Source: an uncultured Microbacteriaceae bacterium (GTDB taxonomy: Bacteria > Actinomycetota > Actinomycetes > Actinomycetales > Microbacteriaceae). From it: DNA of 64,000 nt. Made by a program: the position numbers and the translations under genes. The stretch spans positions 496,001 through 560,000 of the forward strand of contig CANKXX010000001.1 in the NCBI GenBank assembly GCA_947487835.1, read 5' to 3'. The notes beneath the pieces are model-generated. The model ran no database searches and was not told where the DNA came from. It worked only from the letters and a program-made list of their open reading frames with translations. Below, piece by piece: positions 50,004-59,351 of the stretch; position 1 is the first letter of the stretch, and every line of letters starts with the position of its first letter.

Positions 50004-50087
50004 GCGCAACACAGGCTCGGAAGCCAGGCGCGCAGGTGCCGGGCGCGCAGCCGCGCGACGGCGCCTGAGGAGGAGCCTGTGTTGCGC
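50004..50087. repeat. 15-bp inverted repeat around 54 bases
   Basis: GCGCAACACAGGCTC (50004-50018) is the exact complement of 50073-50087. Further partial copies of CAGGCTCG and GGGGAGCCTGT lie on either side (near 49991 and 50094). It sits between the 3' ends of convergent genes; it may be a terminator or a tiny mobile element remnant. Confidence 0.7.
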
Positions 50088-50167
50088 ACCTGGGGAGCCT
50101 GTACTGGTCACGAGGAGCACAACGGGACAGGCGCCCGGGCGTAGTCGGAGCGGCGCCCCGCTCCCCC

Positions 50168-51700
50168 CTAGACGCGGGCGGGGAACTCCGAGAGGGACCG
50201 GACGGCGTCGACGTGGGCCTGGCGGGCCGCCGTCGCGGTGATGCGGTTCGCCATGTCGGTGAAGATGACGCCGTGGAACGGGAGGATCGAGAGCCAGTAC
50301 AGCCGACCGCCCAGGCCGCGCGGGAAGAACACGGCGCGCTGGTAGTAGAGGGACCCGCCGGCACCGTCCGGCTCGCTGCGCAGCTCGAGCCAGGCGAGAC
50401 CCGGGAGCTTCATCTCGGCCCGGAGCCGGAGCAGGCTCCCGCGCTCGATCGCCTCGACGCGCCAGAAGTCGAGCGCGTCACCGGCCTGCAGGTGCTCCTG
50501 GTTGCGGCGGCCGCGGCGGAGGCCCACGCCGCCGACCATCTTGTCCATCCAGCCGCGCGCGGCCCAGGCCACGGGCAGCGAGTACCAGCCGTTGTCGCCG
50601 CCGATGCTCTCGATGACGCGCCACAGCGCATCCACCGGCGCGTTGGTGCGGCGCTGCTTGATGTCGGTGTACACGGTGTGCCCGGCCCACTCGGGGTCGC
50701 TCGGCAGCGGGTCGCTCGGGGCGTCCATGACGGAGGAGTTCTGCCAGCTCGTCTCCACCTCGCCGGCGCGCTCCTTGCCGAGGGCCAGGCGCACGGAGTC
50801 GCGGTAGCTCGACAGCCCGCCCTGGGGGTCGGGGATCAGGTCCCGGATGTCGTTCTCGAGGGCGACGCAGTCGTACTGCAGCGACTCGATGATCGGCACG
50901 GCAAGGCGACGCGGGATCGGCGTCACGACGTTGACCCAGTGGGCGGCGAGCCGCGGCGCGAACACGGGGATGGACGCGATCGGCCGCTGCTTCAGGCCGG
51001 CCTCCACGGCGTAGCCGTTCATCATCTGGCCGTACCGCAGCACATCGGGGCCGCCGATGTCGAACGTGCGGTTCACGTCCTCGGGCAGCCCGGCCGCGGC
51101 GAGCAGGTAGTAGAGCACGTCGCGCACGGCGATCGGCTGGATGTGGTTGCGCACCCAGTAGGGCGCGGGCATGTAGGGCAGCACCTCGGTGAGGTGCCGG
51201 ATCATCTCGAACGACGCCGACCCGGAGCCGATGATGACGCCGGCCTGCAGGGCGATCGTGGGCACGCCCGACGTGAGCAGCACCTCGCCCACCTCCCGGC
51301 GCGAGCGCAGGTGCTTCGACAGCGTGCCGGTGGGGTGCAGCCCGCCGAGGTAGACGATGCGCTTCACCCCGGCGTCACGGGCGGCCACTGCCACGTTGCG
51401 GGCGGCCGTGCGCTCGGTCGCCTCGAAGTCGCCCTTGGCGCCCATGCTGTGCACGAGGTAGTAGAGCAGGTCGACGCCGGCCGTCGCGACGGCGAGCGAC
51501 GCCGGGTCGCCGAGGTCGCCGCGCACGACCTCCACCTCGTCGGCCCACGGCACGTCGGCGAGCTTCTCGGGGCTGCGGACGAGCACGCGGACCCGGTAGC
51601 CGGCCTCGAGCAGTCGCGGCGCGAGCCTGCCCCCGATGTACCCTGTGGCGCCGGTGACCAGCACCAGCTTGGACTCGGTTGCGGCGGCCGCTTCGCTCAT
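50168..51700 (-). CDS. SDR-family oxidoreductase with DUF2867 domain
   Basis: A 510-residue fusion of an atypical NAD(P)-binding SDR domain (VTGATGYIGG at about residue 14; residues 10-320) and a C-terminal DUF2867 domain (about 345-505), which has a START/SRPBCC-like fold. Such proteins are widespread in actinobacteria and uncharacterised. ATG 51700 follows TAGGGT by six bases, so the message is leaderless. Confidence 0.87.
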   Translation of the reverse strand: MSEAAAATESKLVLVTGATGYIGGRLAPRLLEAGYRVRVLVRSPEKLADVPWADEVEVVRGDLGDPASLAVATAGVDLLYYLVHSMGAKGDFEATERTAARNVAVAARDAGVKRIVYLGGLHPTGTLSKHLRSRREVGEVLLTSGVPTIALQAGVIIGSGSASFEMIRHLTEVLPYMPAPYWVRNHIQPIAVRDVLYYLLAAAGLPEDVNRTFDIGGPDVLRYGQMMNGYAVEAGLKQRPIASIPVFAPRLAAHWVNVVTPIPRRLAVPIIESLQYDCVALENDIRDLIPDPQGGLSSYRDSVRLALGKERAGEVETSWQNSSVMDAPSDPLPSDPEWAGHTVYTDIKQRRTNAPVDALWRVIESIGGDNGWYSLPVAWAARGWMDKMVGGVGLRRGRRNQEHLQAGDALDFWRVEAIERGSLLRLRAEMKLPGLAWLELRSEPDGAGGSLYYQRAVFFPRGLGGRLYWLSILPFHGVIFTDMANRITATAARQAHVDAVRSLSEFPARV

Positions 51701-51834
51701 TCCGTCACCCTAGGACTCGGCGCTGGGAGCGACCTCGCAGTGCTCGACGCCGGGTACGCGCGCGCAGGGCAGGCACGGCCCGAGCGGGCACGTACACGGA
51801 GGCACCCTCACGCCGCACGTGCGACCCCGCGTGC

Positions 51835-53061
<1,227 letters not shown>

Positions 53062-53106
53062 GACCGGCTACCCATCAGGCGGCTTCATCGAGGAACGGCG
53101 CCGCGA

Positions 53107-53466
53107 TCAGAACTCCGGGGGCGCGTCCGCGGTGCGGCGCACCTCGACCTGGCCCGAGTACTTAGCAATGCTTCCTGCGATCTCGACCACGCGCTCTTCG
53201 CTCTCGACGTCGAGGATCCAGAAGCCGATGAGCGACTCCTTCGCCTCGGCGAACGGGCCGTCCGTCACCACCGGCAGTCCGCCGTCCACGCGCACCGTCT
53301 TCGCCGTGCTCCCGTCGGCCAGGCCGGCGTTGAAGACCATCTCACCGCGCTGCGTGAGGTCCTCGTCGAGCGACTTCATGAAGCCGATCATCTCCCGGAT
53401 CCACTCGGGCGACGCCGACTCCCCCATCCCCTCGGACGAGCCGAACATCATCAGCATGTACTTCAT
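53107..53466 (-). CDS. YCII/DGPF-domain protein, partner of the ECF sigma
   Basis: A 119-residue protein with the DGPF motif in VVTDGPFAEAKE and the YCII fold start MKYMLMMFG. In ECF42 loci the DGPF protein is encoded beside the sigma factor and is among its target genes. The start has GAGGAG upstream; the sigma gene begins 45 bp after its stop. Confidence 0.9.
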   Translation of the reverse strand: MKYMLMMFGSSEGMGESASPEWIREMIGFMKSLDEDLTQRGEMVFNAGLADGSTAKTVRVDGGLPVVTDGPFAEAKESLIGFWILDVESEERVVEIAGSIAKYSGQVEVRRTADAPPEF

Positions 53467-53621
53467 CTCGTACTCCTCGCATCGGGCGCCCCCGTCGGGC
53501 GCTGTCACCTGGTAGTCGGAGCCGACGACGCGTTCTCGACATCCCTGGAGGACATTCCGCCGACACCGCACCGCACCGCACGACGAAGCCCCGGCGGAGA
53601 GGGGGCGCGGGGTGCGTGCGA

Positions 53622-54485
53622 CTAGAGGAGGCCCTTCGTGTGCCACACGGTCTTGGTCTCCGTGAACGCGGTGATGCGCTCGAGCCGCGGCGCGCCCGCG
53701 TCGGGTCCGTTCTCGGGCGGCGACACGCGCTTCAGCGTCTCGGCCGCGGCGATCTGCAGGTCCACCCAGTCCAACTCCCCCGCGCCGAGCAGGTCCAGCG
53801 CGTTGACGTCGGCGTGGCTGGCGAGCCACGGCGCGATCTCGGCGGGCGACCCGGTGAGGATGTTGATGACGCCGCCCGGCACGTCGCTCGTGGCGAGCAC
53901 CTCGCTGAGGCTCACCGCGGAGAGCGGGTAGCGCTCGGACGCGATCACGACCACGGTGTTGCCCGCGACGAGGGCGGGCGCGACGGCGCTGACGAAGCCG
54001 AGGAGCGAGCCCTCGGCCTGCGGGGCGACGACGGCGACGACGCCGGTCGGCTCGGGGACGGAGATGTTGAAGTACGGGCCCGCGACCGGGTTGCCGCTGC
54101 CCGCGACCTGCGCATACTTGTCCGCCCAGCCGGCGTACCAGACCCAGCGGTCGATGGCCTCGTCGACCTGGGCCTCCGCCTCGGCGTGCGTGACGCCCTC
54201 GGTCGTGGCGATCTCGTCGATGAACTGGGCGCGACGGCCCTCGAGGAGCTCGGCGATGCGGTACAGCACCTGTCCGCGGTTGTAGCCGGTCGCGCCGGAC
54301 CAGCCGGAGAGGGCGGCGCGGGCCGCGACGACGGCGTCCCTCGCGTCCTTGCGGGAGGCTTTGGCGGCGTTGGCCACGAAGGCCCCTTCCTTGGTGGTGA
54401 CCTCGTAGACGCGACCGGACTCGCTGCGGGGGAACTTGCCGCCGATGTAGAGCTTGTAGGTCTTCGGGATGGCGAGGCGGCTCAT
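53622..54485 (-). CDS. Truncated aldehyde dehydrogenase-like protein without catalytic domain
   Basis: A 287-residue protein homologous to the N-terminal, NAD-binding half of aldehyde dehydrogenases (KLYIGGKFPRSES, PTGVVAVVAPQAEGSL, AGNTVVVIAS). It ends before the region that carries the catalytic Glu and Cys in the family. The ATG overlaps the stop of the full-length ALDH gene as ATGA. Paired full and short ALDH genes after deoC occur in other actinobacteria, so a partner role is inferred. Confidence 0.82.
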   Translation of the reverse strand: MSRLAIPKTYKLYIGGKFPRSESGRVYEVTTKEGAFVANAAKASRKDARDAVVAARAALSGWSGATGYNRGQVLYRIAELLEGRRAQFIDEIATTEGVTHAEAEAQVDEAIDRWVWYAGWADKYAQVAGSGNPVAGPYFNISVPEPTGVVAVVAPQAEGSLLGFVSAVAPALVAGNTVVVIASERYPLSAVSLSEVLATSDVPGGVINILTGSPAEIAPWLASHADVNALDLLGAGELDWVDLQIAAAETLKRVSPPENGPDAGAPRLERITAFTETKTVWHTKGLL

Positions 54486-56098
54486 CGGACGTTCCCCTCT
54501 GCGGCGGTGGACGAGGTGGCGGTGGTGCCGGTGGCGGCGCTGTCGGCGGCGGACGCCTCGGCGAGCGACGGGAACGCCGGCTCGGCGGGCGGCAGCGGCG
54601 CGGGGGCCGCGGGCGCATCGACGATCGACTCGTACACGGGCACCGAGCCCGGCGCCTGCCGGGCCGCCGGAGCGAGGTAGGCGGCGAGGCCGTGCCGACC
54701 GCCCTCGCGGCCGAAGCCGCTCTCCTTGTAGCCGCCGAAGGGGCTGGACGGGTCGAACTTGTTGAACGTGTTGGCCCAGATCACCCCGGCGCGCAGGCGG
54801 TCCGCCACGGCGAGCACGCGGCTGCCCTTGTCGCTCCAGATGCCGGCGGACAGCCCGTAGGGCGTGTTGTTCGCCTTGGCGATGGCCTCGGCGGGCGTGC
54901 GGAAGGTGAGCACGGAGAGCACCGGTCCGAAGATCTCGTCCCGCGCGATCCGGTGACTCGTCGACACGTTGGTGAAGATCGTCGGCGCGAACCAGAAGCC
55001 CTTCTCCGGCAGCGCGCACTCCGGGCTCCAGCGCTCGGCGCCCTCCTGCTCGCCGATGTCGCTGAGCTCGGTGATGCGCTTCAGCTGAGCGGCGGAGTTG
55101 ATGGCCCCCACGTCGGTGTTCTTGTCGAGGGGGTCGCCGACCCGGAGGGTGGACAGCCGCGCCTTCAGCCGGTCGACGACCTCGTCGTGCACGTTCTCCT
55201 GCACGAGGAGGCGCGAGCCGGCGCAGCACACCTGGCCCTGGTTGAAGTAGATGCCGCTGATGATGCCCTCGATGGCCTGGTCGATGGGCGCGTCGTCGAA
55301 CACGATGTTCGCGCCCTTGCCGCCGAGCTCGAGCGTCAGCTTCTTCTGCGTGCCCGCGACCGAGCGGGCGATCGCCCGGCCCACCGAGGTGGAGCCGGTG
55401 AAGGCGACCTTGTCCACGTCGGCGTGGTTCACCAGGGTGGCGCCGGTGTCGCCCGCGCCGCTCAGGATGTTGACGACTCCGTCCGGCAGCTCGGCCTGCT
55501 GAAGGATCTCCGCGAAGAGCAGCGCGGTGAGCGGGGTGGACTCCGCGGACTTGAGCACGACCGTGTTGCCCGCCGCGAGCGCGGGGGCGATCTTCCAGGC
55601 GAGCATGAGCAGCGGGAAGTTCCACGGGATGACCTGCGCGGCGACGCCGAGCGAGCGCGGGTTCGCACCGAGCCCCGCGTGGTCGAGCTTGTCCGCCCAG
55701 CCGGCGTAGTAGAAGAACCACGCGGCGACGAGGGGGACGTCGACGTCGCGGGTCTCCTTGATCGGCTTGCCGTTGTCGAGGCTCTCGGCGACCGCGAGCT
55801 CGCGGCTACGCTCCTGCACGAGGCGGGCGACGCGGAAGAGGTACTTGCCGCGGTCGGCGCCGGAGAGGCGCGACCAGGTGCGCTCGTAGGCGCGCCGGGC
55901 GGCCGCCACGGCGAGGTCGACGTCGTGCGCGTCGGCGGTGGCGATGCGCGCGATCGTCTTCTCGGTGGCCGGGGAGATCGTGTCGAAGGGCGTGCCGTGG
56001 CCGTCGACGAAGTCCCCGTCGATGAAGAGGCCGTACTCGGACCTCAGGTTGAGGATCGACGTCGACTCCGGGGCCGGCGCGTAGTCAAGGAAGCTCAT
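54482..56098 (-). CDS. Aldehyde dehydrogenase
   Basis: A 538-residue NAD(P)-dependent enzyme with active-site Cys in FNQGQVCCAGS, Glu in LELGGKGANIV and the Rossmann motif FTGSTSVGR. The C-terminal 40 residues are Ala/Thr/Ser/Pro-rich and outside the family fold. It follows deoC, so oxidation of acetaldehyde released by deoxyribose-phosphate aldolase is the likely job. GAGAAG lies upstream of ATG. Confidence 0.9.
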   Translation of the reverse strand: MSFLDYAPAPESTSILNLRSEYGLFIDGDFVDGHGTPFDTISPATEKTIARIATADAHDVDLAVAAARRAYERTWSRLSGADRGKYLFRVARLVQERSRELAVAESLDNGKPIKETRDVDVPLVAAWFFYYAGWADKLDHAGLGANPRSLGVAAQVIPWNFPLLMLAWKIAPALAAGNTVVLKSAESTPLTALLFAEILQQAELPDGVVNILSGAGDTGATLVNHADVDKVAFTGSTSVGRAIARSVAGTQKKLTLELGGKGANIVFDDAPIDQAIEGIISGIYFNQGQVCCAGSRLLVQENVHDEVVDRLKARLSTLRVGDPLDKNTDVGAINSAAQLKRITELSDIGEQEGAERWSPECALPEKGFWFAPTIFTNVSTSHRIARDEIFGPVLSVLTFRTPAEAIAKANNTPYGLSAGIWSDKGSRVLAVADRLRAGVIWANTFNKFDPSSPFGGYKESGFGREGGRHGLAAYLAPAARQAPGSVPVYESIVDAPAAPAPLPPAEPAFPSLAEASAADSAATGTTATSSTAAEGNVR

Positions 56099-56123
56099 TG
56101 GTGTTTCTTCTCTCGTGGGACCG

Positions 56124-57146
56124 TCAGTCGACGGTGACGTAGTCGGGTCCGGAGTACGCGCCCGTGCGAAGCTTCTGGCGCTGCAGGAGCACGTCGTTGA
56201 GCAGGCTGGAGGCGCCGAAGCGGAACAGGTGCGGCTGCAGCCACTCCTCGCCGACGGTCTCGGCGACCGTGACGAGGTGCTTGATCGCGTCCTTCGACGA
56301 GCGGATGCCGCCCGCGGGCTTGACGCCGATCTTCTCGCCCGTGAGCCGGTGCCAGTCGCGCACGACCTCGAGCATGGACAGGGTGACGGGCAGCGTGGCG
56401 GCGGGCGACACCTTGCCTGTCGAGGTCTTGATGAAGTCGCCGCCCGCGAGAATCGCGAGCCAGGACGCGCGGCGCACGTTGTCGTAGGTGTTGAGCTCGC
56501 CCGTCTCCAGGATCACCTTGAGGTGGGCGTAGGAGCCGTCCTCGCGCCGGCACGCCTCCTTCACGGCGACGATCTCGTCGAAGACGAGTCCGTAGCGGCC
56601 GGAGAGGAAGGCGCCGCGGTCGATGACCATGTCGATCTCGTCGGCGCCCGAGCGCACCGCGTCCGCCGTGTCGGCGAGCTTCACCTCGAGCGACGCACGG
56701 CCGCTGGGGAAGGCGGTGGCCACGGCGGCCACCGCGATGCCCGTGTCGCCCCCGGCCGCGTGCGCGGACCCGAGGGCGCGCACCGCGTGCGGCACCATGT
56801 CGCCGTAGACGCAGACCGCGGCGACCCGTGGCGTCGTGGGGTCGGCGGCGTCGGGGACGAGCGCCTTCGCGACGAGCGAGCGCACCTTCCCCGGCGTGTC
56901 CGCGCCCTCGAGCGTCGTGAGGTCGATCAGCTCGATGATGCGGTCGAGGGCCCAGGCCTTCGAGGTCGTCTTGATGGAGCGCGTGCCGAGCGCGGCCGCG
57001 CGCTGCTCGAGTCCGACGGCGTCGACGCCGGGGATGCCCTCGAGGTAGCGGCGGAGGCTCTTCTCGGTGAGGTCGCCGCCGATCACCTCGATCGCGCGTG
57101 CGGCGGGCGCGACGGCGCGCTCGGCGGACGCTGTGTCGATCGTCAC
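56124..57146 (-). CDS. deoC: Deoxyribose-phosphate aldolase
   Basis: Cleaves 2-deoxy-D-ribose 5-phosphate to glyceraldehyde 3-phosphate and acetaldehyde. The 340-residue TIM barrel carries the Schiff-base lysine in FIKTSTGK and the second lysine region VKPAGGIRSSKDA. It is longer than E. coli DeoC (about 260) because of an N-terminal extension. GTG 57146 has GGAGG six bases upstream. First gene of the deoC-ALDH-ALDH operon. Confidence 0.92.
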   Translation of the reverse strand: MTIDTASAERAVAPAARAIEVIGGDLTEKSLRRYLEGIPGVDAVGLEQRAAALGTRSIKTTSKAWALDRIIELIDLTTLEGADTPGKVRSLVAKALVPDAADPTTPRVAAVCVYGDMVPHAVRALGSAHAAGGDTGIAVAAVATAFPSGRASLEVKLADTADAVRSGADEIDMVIDRGAFLSGRYGLVFDEIVAVKEACRREDGSYAHLKVILETGELNTYDNVRRASWLAILAGGDFIKTSTGKVSPAATLPVTLSMLEVVRDWHRLTGEKIGVKPAGGIRSSKDAIKHLVTVAETVGEEWLQPHLFRFGASSLLNDVLLQRQKLRTGAYSGPDYVTVD

Positions 57147-57374
57147 AGATCCTCCAGGGGTGTCTCGGGTGGTGCGGCCCGGTGGGCCGTCGTCCACGGT
57201 GTGCGGGCGCGCCGATGCGGGCACGCCACCCCTCCAGTCTGCCCTGTCCGGACAGGTTCGGATAACCGGGTCGTCGGCCCGGCGAGGGCGGAGGGGACGA
57301 CCGCGCCCACGAGCGCGATGACGATTCACGGCATCAGGGATGGGTTGTCCGTGGCGTTCTGTACAGCCCGGCGC
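57147..57374. promoter_or_regulatory. Promoter region of deoC with a 12-nt palindrome
   Basis: The gap to the SRPBCC gene holds the palindrome CTGTCCGGACAG (57244-57255), next to a TTATCC-like stretch reading towards deoC. It may be an operator for the deoxyribose operon. Nothing else gene-like was seen. Confidence 0.4.
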
Positions 57375-57926
57375 TCAGCCGGCGCGCCGGGCGTATTCCG
57401 CCCGGTACGCCTGCCACACCGGCTCCCCGTCGGCGTCCCAGCGGCCCCAGTCCACGACGCGCCCGTGCAGCAGGCCGGTCAGCAGGTCTAGGTGCGTCCG
57501 CCAGGACGCGCCGACCTCCTCGGGGTCCGGAAGGGGGGTCGCGGTGGTGACGGTGACGGTGATCTCGGTGGAGCGGTCACGTGGTCCGCCGGGGACGTCG
57601 TCGAGGACGACCCGCAGCCGCATCGACGCGTCGCCGTCCTCGCCGGCCGACTCCACCTCGAGCTCACCGGGCGCCGCGATCGCGACCACCACTCCCCGGC
57701 CCAGCCCGGCCGGGCGGCGGGCGGCGGGCGCGCCCGGACGCACGTCGAAGCGGCCGCCCGGAACGGGCTCGATGTCGGCCTCGCCCAGCCAGCCGGACAG
57801 CAGCACCGGGTCGACCAGAGCGTCCCAGACGATGACGCGCGGAAGGTCGAGACGCCGGCCGAACGAGAGCGCGTGCGACGCGCTCGGCTCGTCCGCCGGG
57901 CGGACTCCAGTGCGGTCGGGCTCCAC
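57375..57926 (-). CDS. SRPBCC/AHSA1-domain protein
   Basis: A 183-residue protein with an Activator of Hsp90 ATPase homologue (START-like) fold: VIVWDALVDPVLLSGWLG, PGGRFDV and a C-terminal helix (ASWRTHLDLLTGLLHG). Such proteins bind small hydrophobic ligands; no specific role is known. The GTG start at 57926 follows TAACCT by six bases. Confidence 0.83.
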   Translation of the reverse strand: MEPDRTGVRPADEPSASHALSFGRRLDLPRVIVWDALVDPVLLSGWLGEADIEPVPGGRFDVRPGAPAARRPAGLGRGVVVAIAAPGELEVESAGEDGDASMRLRVVLDDVPGGPRDRSTEITVTVTTATPLPDPEEVGASWRTHLDLLTGLLHGRVVDWGRWDADGEPVWQAYRAEYARRAG

Positions 57927-57970
57927 GGCCCCAGGTTAGACGAGCGGGATTGGAGAACCCGGCGAGCGAC

Positions 57971-57990
57971 ACCCTAATCTTTAGGTTGCG
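57971..57990 (+). promoter_or_regulatory. Possible operator/promoter of the ROK gene
   Basis: CCTAA-TCT-TTAGG (57973-57985) is a small inverted repeat that also contains TAATCT, a -10-like hexamer. It lies about 70 bp before the ROK kinase start. Confidence 0.3.
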
Positions 57991-58054
57991 ATGACGCCGC
58001 GCGTGCGTCGCGCCGCTCGCCACTCCAGTCTCACGGAAAGCTCAGGGCCGAACC

Positions 58055-58993
58055 ATGTCTGCACGTTACGCACTCGCCATCGACTTCGGCGGCACGAAGG
58101 TCGAGGCCGCGCTCGTGAGCGAGGCGGGCGAGGTGCTGACCGGGAGCCGGTTCCGCAACCCGACGGGGTCGACCGCGACGTCCGAGCAGCTGGCGGACAA
58201 CGTGGTGAAGACCGCGGAGCTCGCGCTCGCGGCGCTGCCCGCCGACTCGGAGCTCGCCGGCATCGGCATCGGCTGCGCCGGACCCATCAACGTGCGCGAG
58301 GGCCGCGTCTCGCCGCTCAACGTGCCGGTGTGGCGCGAGTTCCCGCTCCGCGACCTCGTGCACCGGGTCGCGCCGCACGTGCCGATCACCCTGCAGATGG
58401 ACGGCCTCTGCATCGCCCTCGCAGAGCACTGGGTCGGCGCCGGGCGCGGCTACGACAACGTGATGGGCATGATCGTCTCCACGGGCATCGGAGGCGGCCT
58501 GATCCTCGACGGCCGCACCGTCGCCGGGCCGACCGGCAACGCGGGGCACGTGGGGCACGTGGAGGTCGCGGGACTCGACGACCCCTGCGCCTGCGGCGGC
58601 TTCGGCTGCGTCGAGGCGGTCGCATCCGGTCCCCGCACCGTCGCCTGGGCGCGCACGCAGGGCTGGACCGGGTCGAGCGGCGAGGAGCTCGCCGCCAGCT
58701 ACGCCGCGGGGGACGAGATCGCGATCGCGGCCGTGCAGCGGGCGGGCAGCGCCATCGGGCAGGCCATCGCCTCCGCCACCGCGCTCGTCGACCTCGACAT
58801 CGTGGCGATCGGCGGCGGCTTCATCAAGGTCACCTCGGACATCTTCCCCATCATCCGCCGGGCCATTGCGGCGCGGCAGAGCTTCGACTTCGTCACCAAG
58901 GTGAAGGTCGTGCCCTCGGGACTGTCGAGCGACGGCCCCATCATCGGCGCGGCCGCCCTCGTGCACCACAAGGCGATGGTCCCCTCCTTCTGA
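58055..58993 (+). CDS. ROK-family sugar kinase (glucokinase-like)
   Basis: A 312-residue ROK protein with ATP-binding DFGGTK near residue 10, catalytic region VSTGIGGGLILDG, and the zinc-finger motif CACGGFGCVEA (CxCGxxGCxE). No N-terminal helix-turn-helix is present, so it is a kinase rather than a repressor. Glucose or N-acetylated hexoses are likely substrates. It precedes the sugar importer genes and may phosphorylate the imported sugar. Confidence 0.88.
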   Translation: MSARYALAIDFGGTKVEAALVSEAGEVLTGSRFRNPTGSTATSEQLADNVVKTAELALAALPADSELAGIGIGCAGPINVREGRVSPLNVPVWREFPLRDLVHRVAPHVPITLQMDGLCIALAEHWVGAGRGYDNVMGMIVSTGIGGGLILDGRTVAGPTGNAGHVGHVEVAGLDDPCACGGFGCVEAVASGPRTVAWARTQGWTGSSGEELAASYAAGDEIAIAAVQRAGSAIGQAIASATALVDLDIVAIGGGFIKVTSDIFPIIRRAIAARQSFDFVTKVKVVPSGLSSDGPIIGAAALVHHKAMVPSF

Positions 58994-59016
58994 CCCCGCC
59001 TTCTCCAACGGGCTCT

Positions 59017-59073
59017 TGAGGTGCCGGACCCAGCGCCTTCCAGGCCGGATCCGGGGCCGAGTCGGGCACCTCA
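59017..59073. repeat. Hairpin repeat, second dispersed family (copy 1)
   Basis: TGAGGTGCC (59017-59025) pairs with GGCACCTCA (59065-59073). Its 3' arm GCCGAGTCGGGCACCTCA is the same as in the copy at 63261-63317. It follows the ROK gene stop. Confidence 0.7.
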
Positions 59074-59112
59074 GGCGTCGTGACGCGTCTTCGCCATAGC
59101 GCAGACGCCGGC

Positions 59113-59351
59113 TTAACTGTTGCCTTTTCGAAAGGTGAATTTACATACACCGTTTCGCAGTTGTTCTCGTACACTGACTCGCGATGCTCCCCTCTCGGAG
59201 CCGGCCCTCCCCCGATGACGTCGTCGGGCGGACGCAGCCCGGCGTCGGGGACGGTCCATCGGCGAGATCTCGCCGCACCACCTTCGCTTTTTGTTCAATG
59301 ACGAATGAGCGATGTGCGACCACAGCGCGCGCATCGGAAGGGATTCCTCTC
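59113..59351 (+). promoter_or_regulatory. AT-rich promoter and long leader of the sugar importer
   Basis: An AT-richer block contains the near-palindrome CCTTTTCGAAAGG (about 59124-59136) and TACACT (59170-59175) as a likely -10. A transcript from there has a leader of about 170 bases containing the 16-nt palindrome CGGCGAGATCTCGCCG (59260-59275) and a T-run (59290-59294). Either could serve regulation of sugar uptake. Confidence 0.45.

Noticed and set aside
59184-59351. N-terminal extension of the sugar-binding protein from ATG 59184
   Set aside because: It would bury the Tat/lipoprotein signal inside the protein. The ATG at 59352 has a good Shine-Dalgarno and places the signal at the N-terminus.
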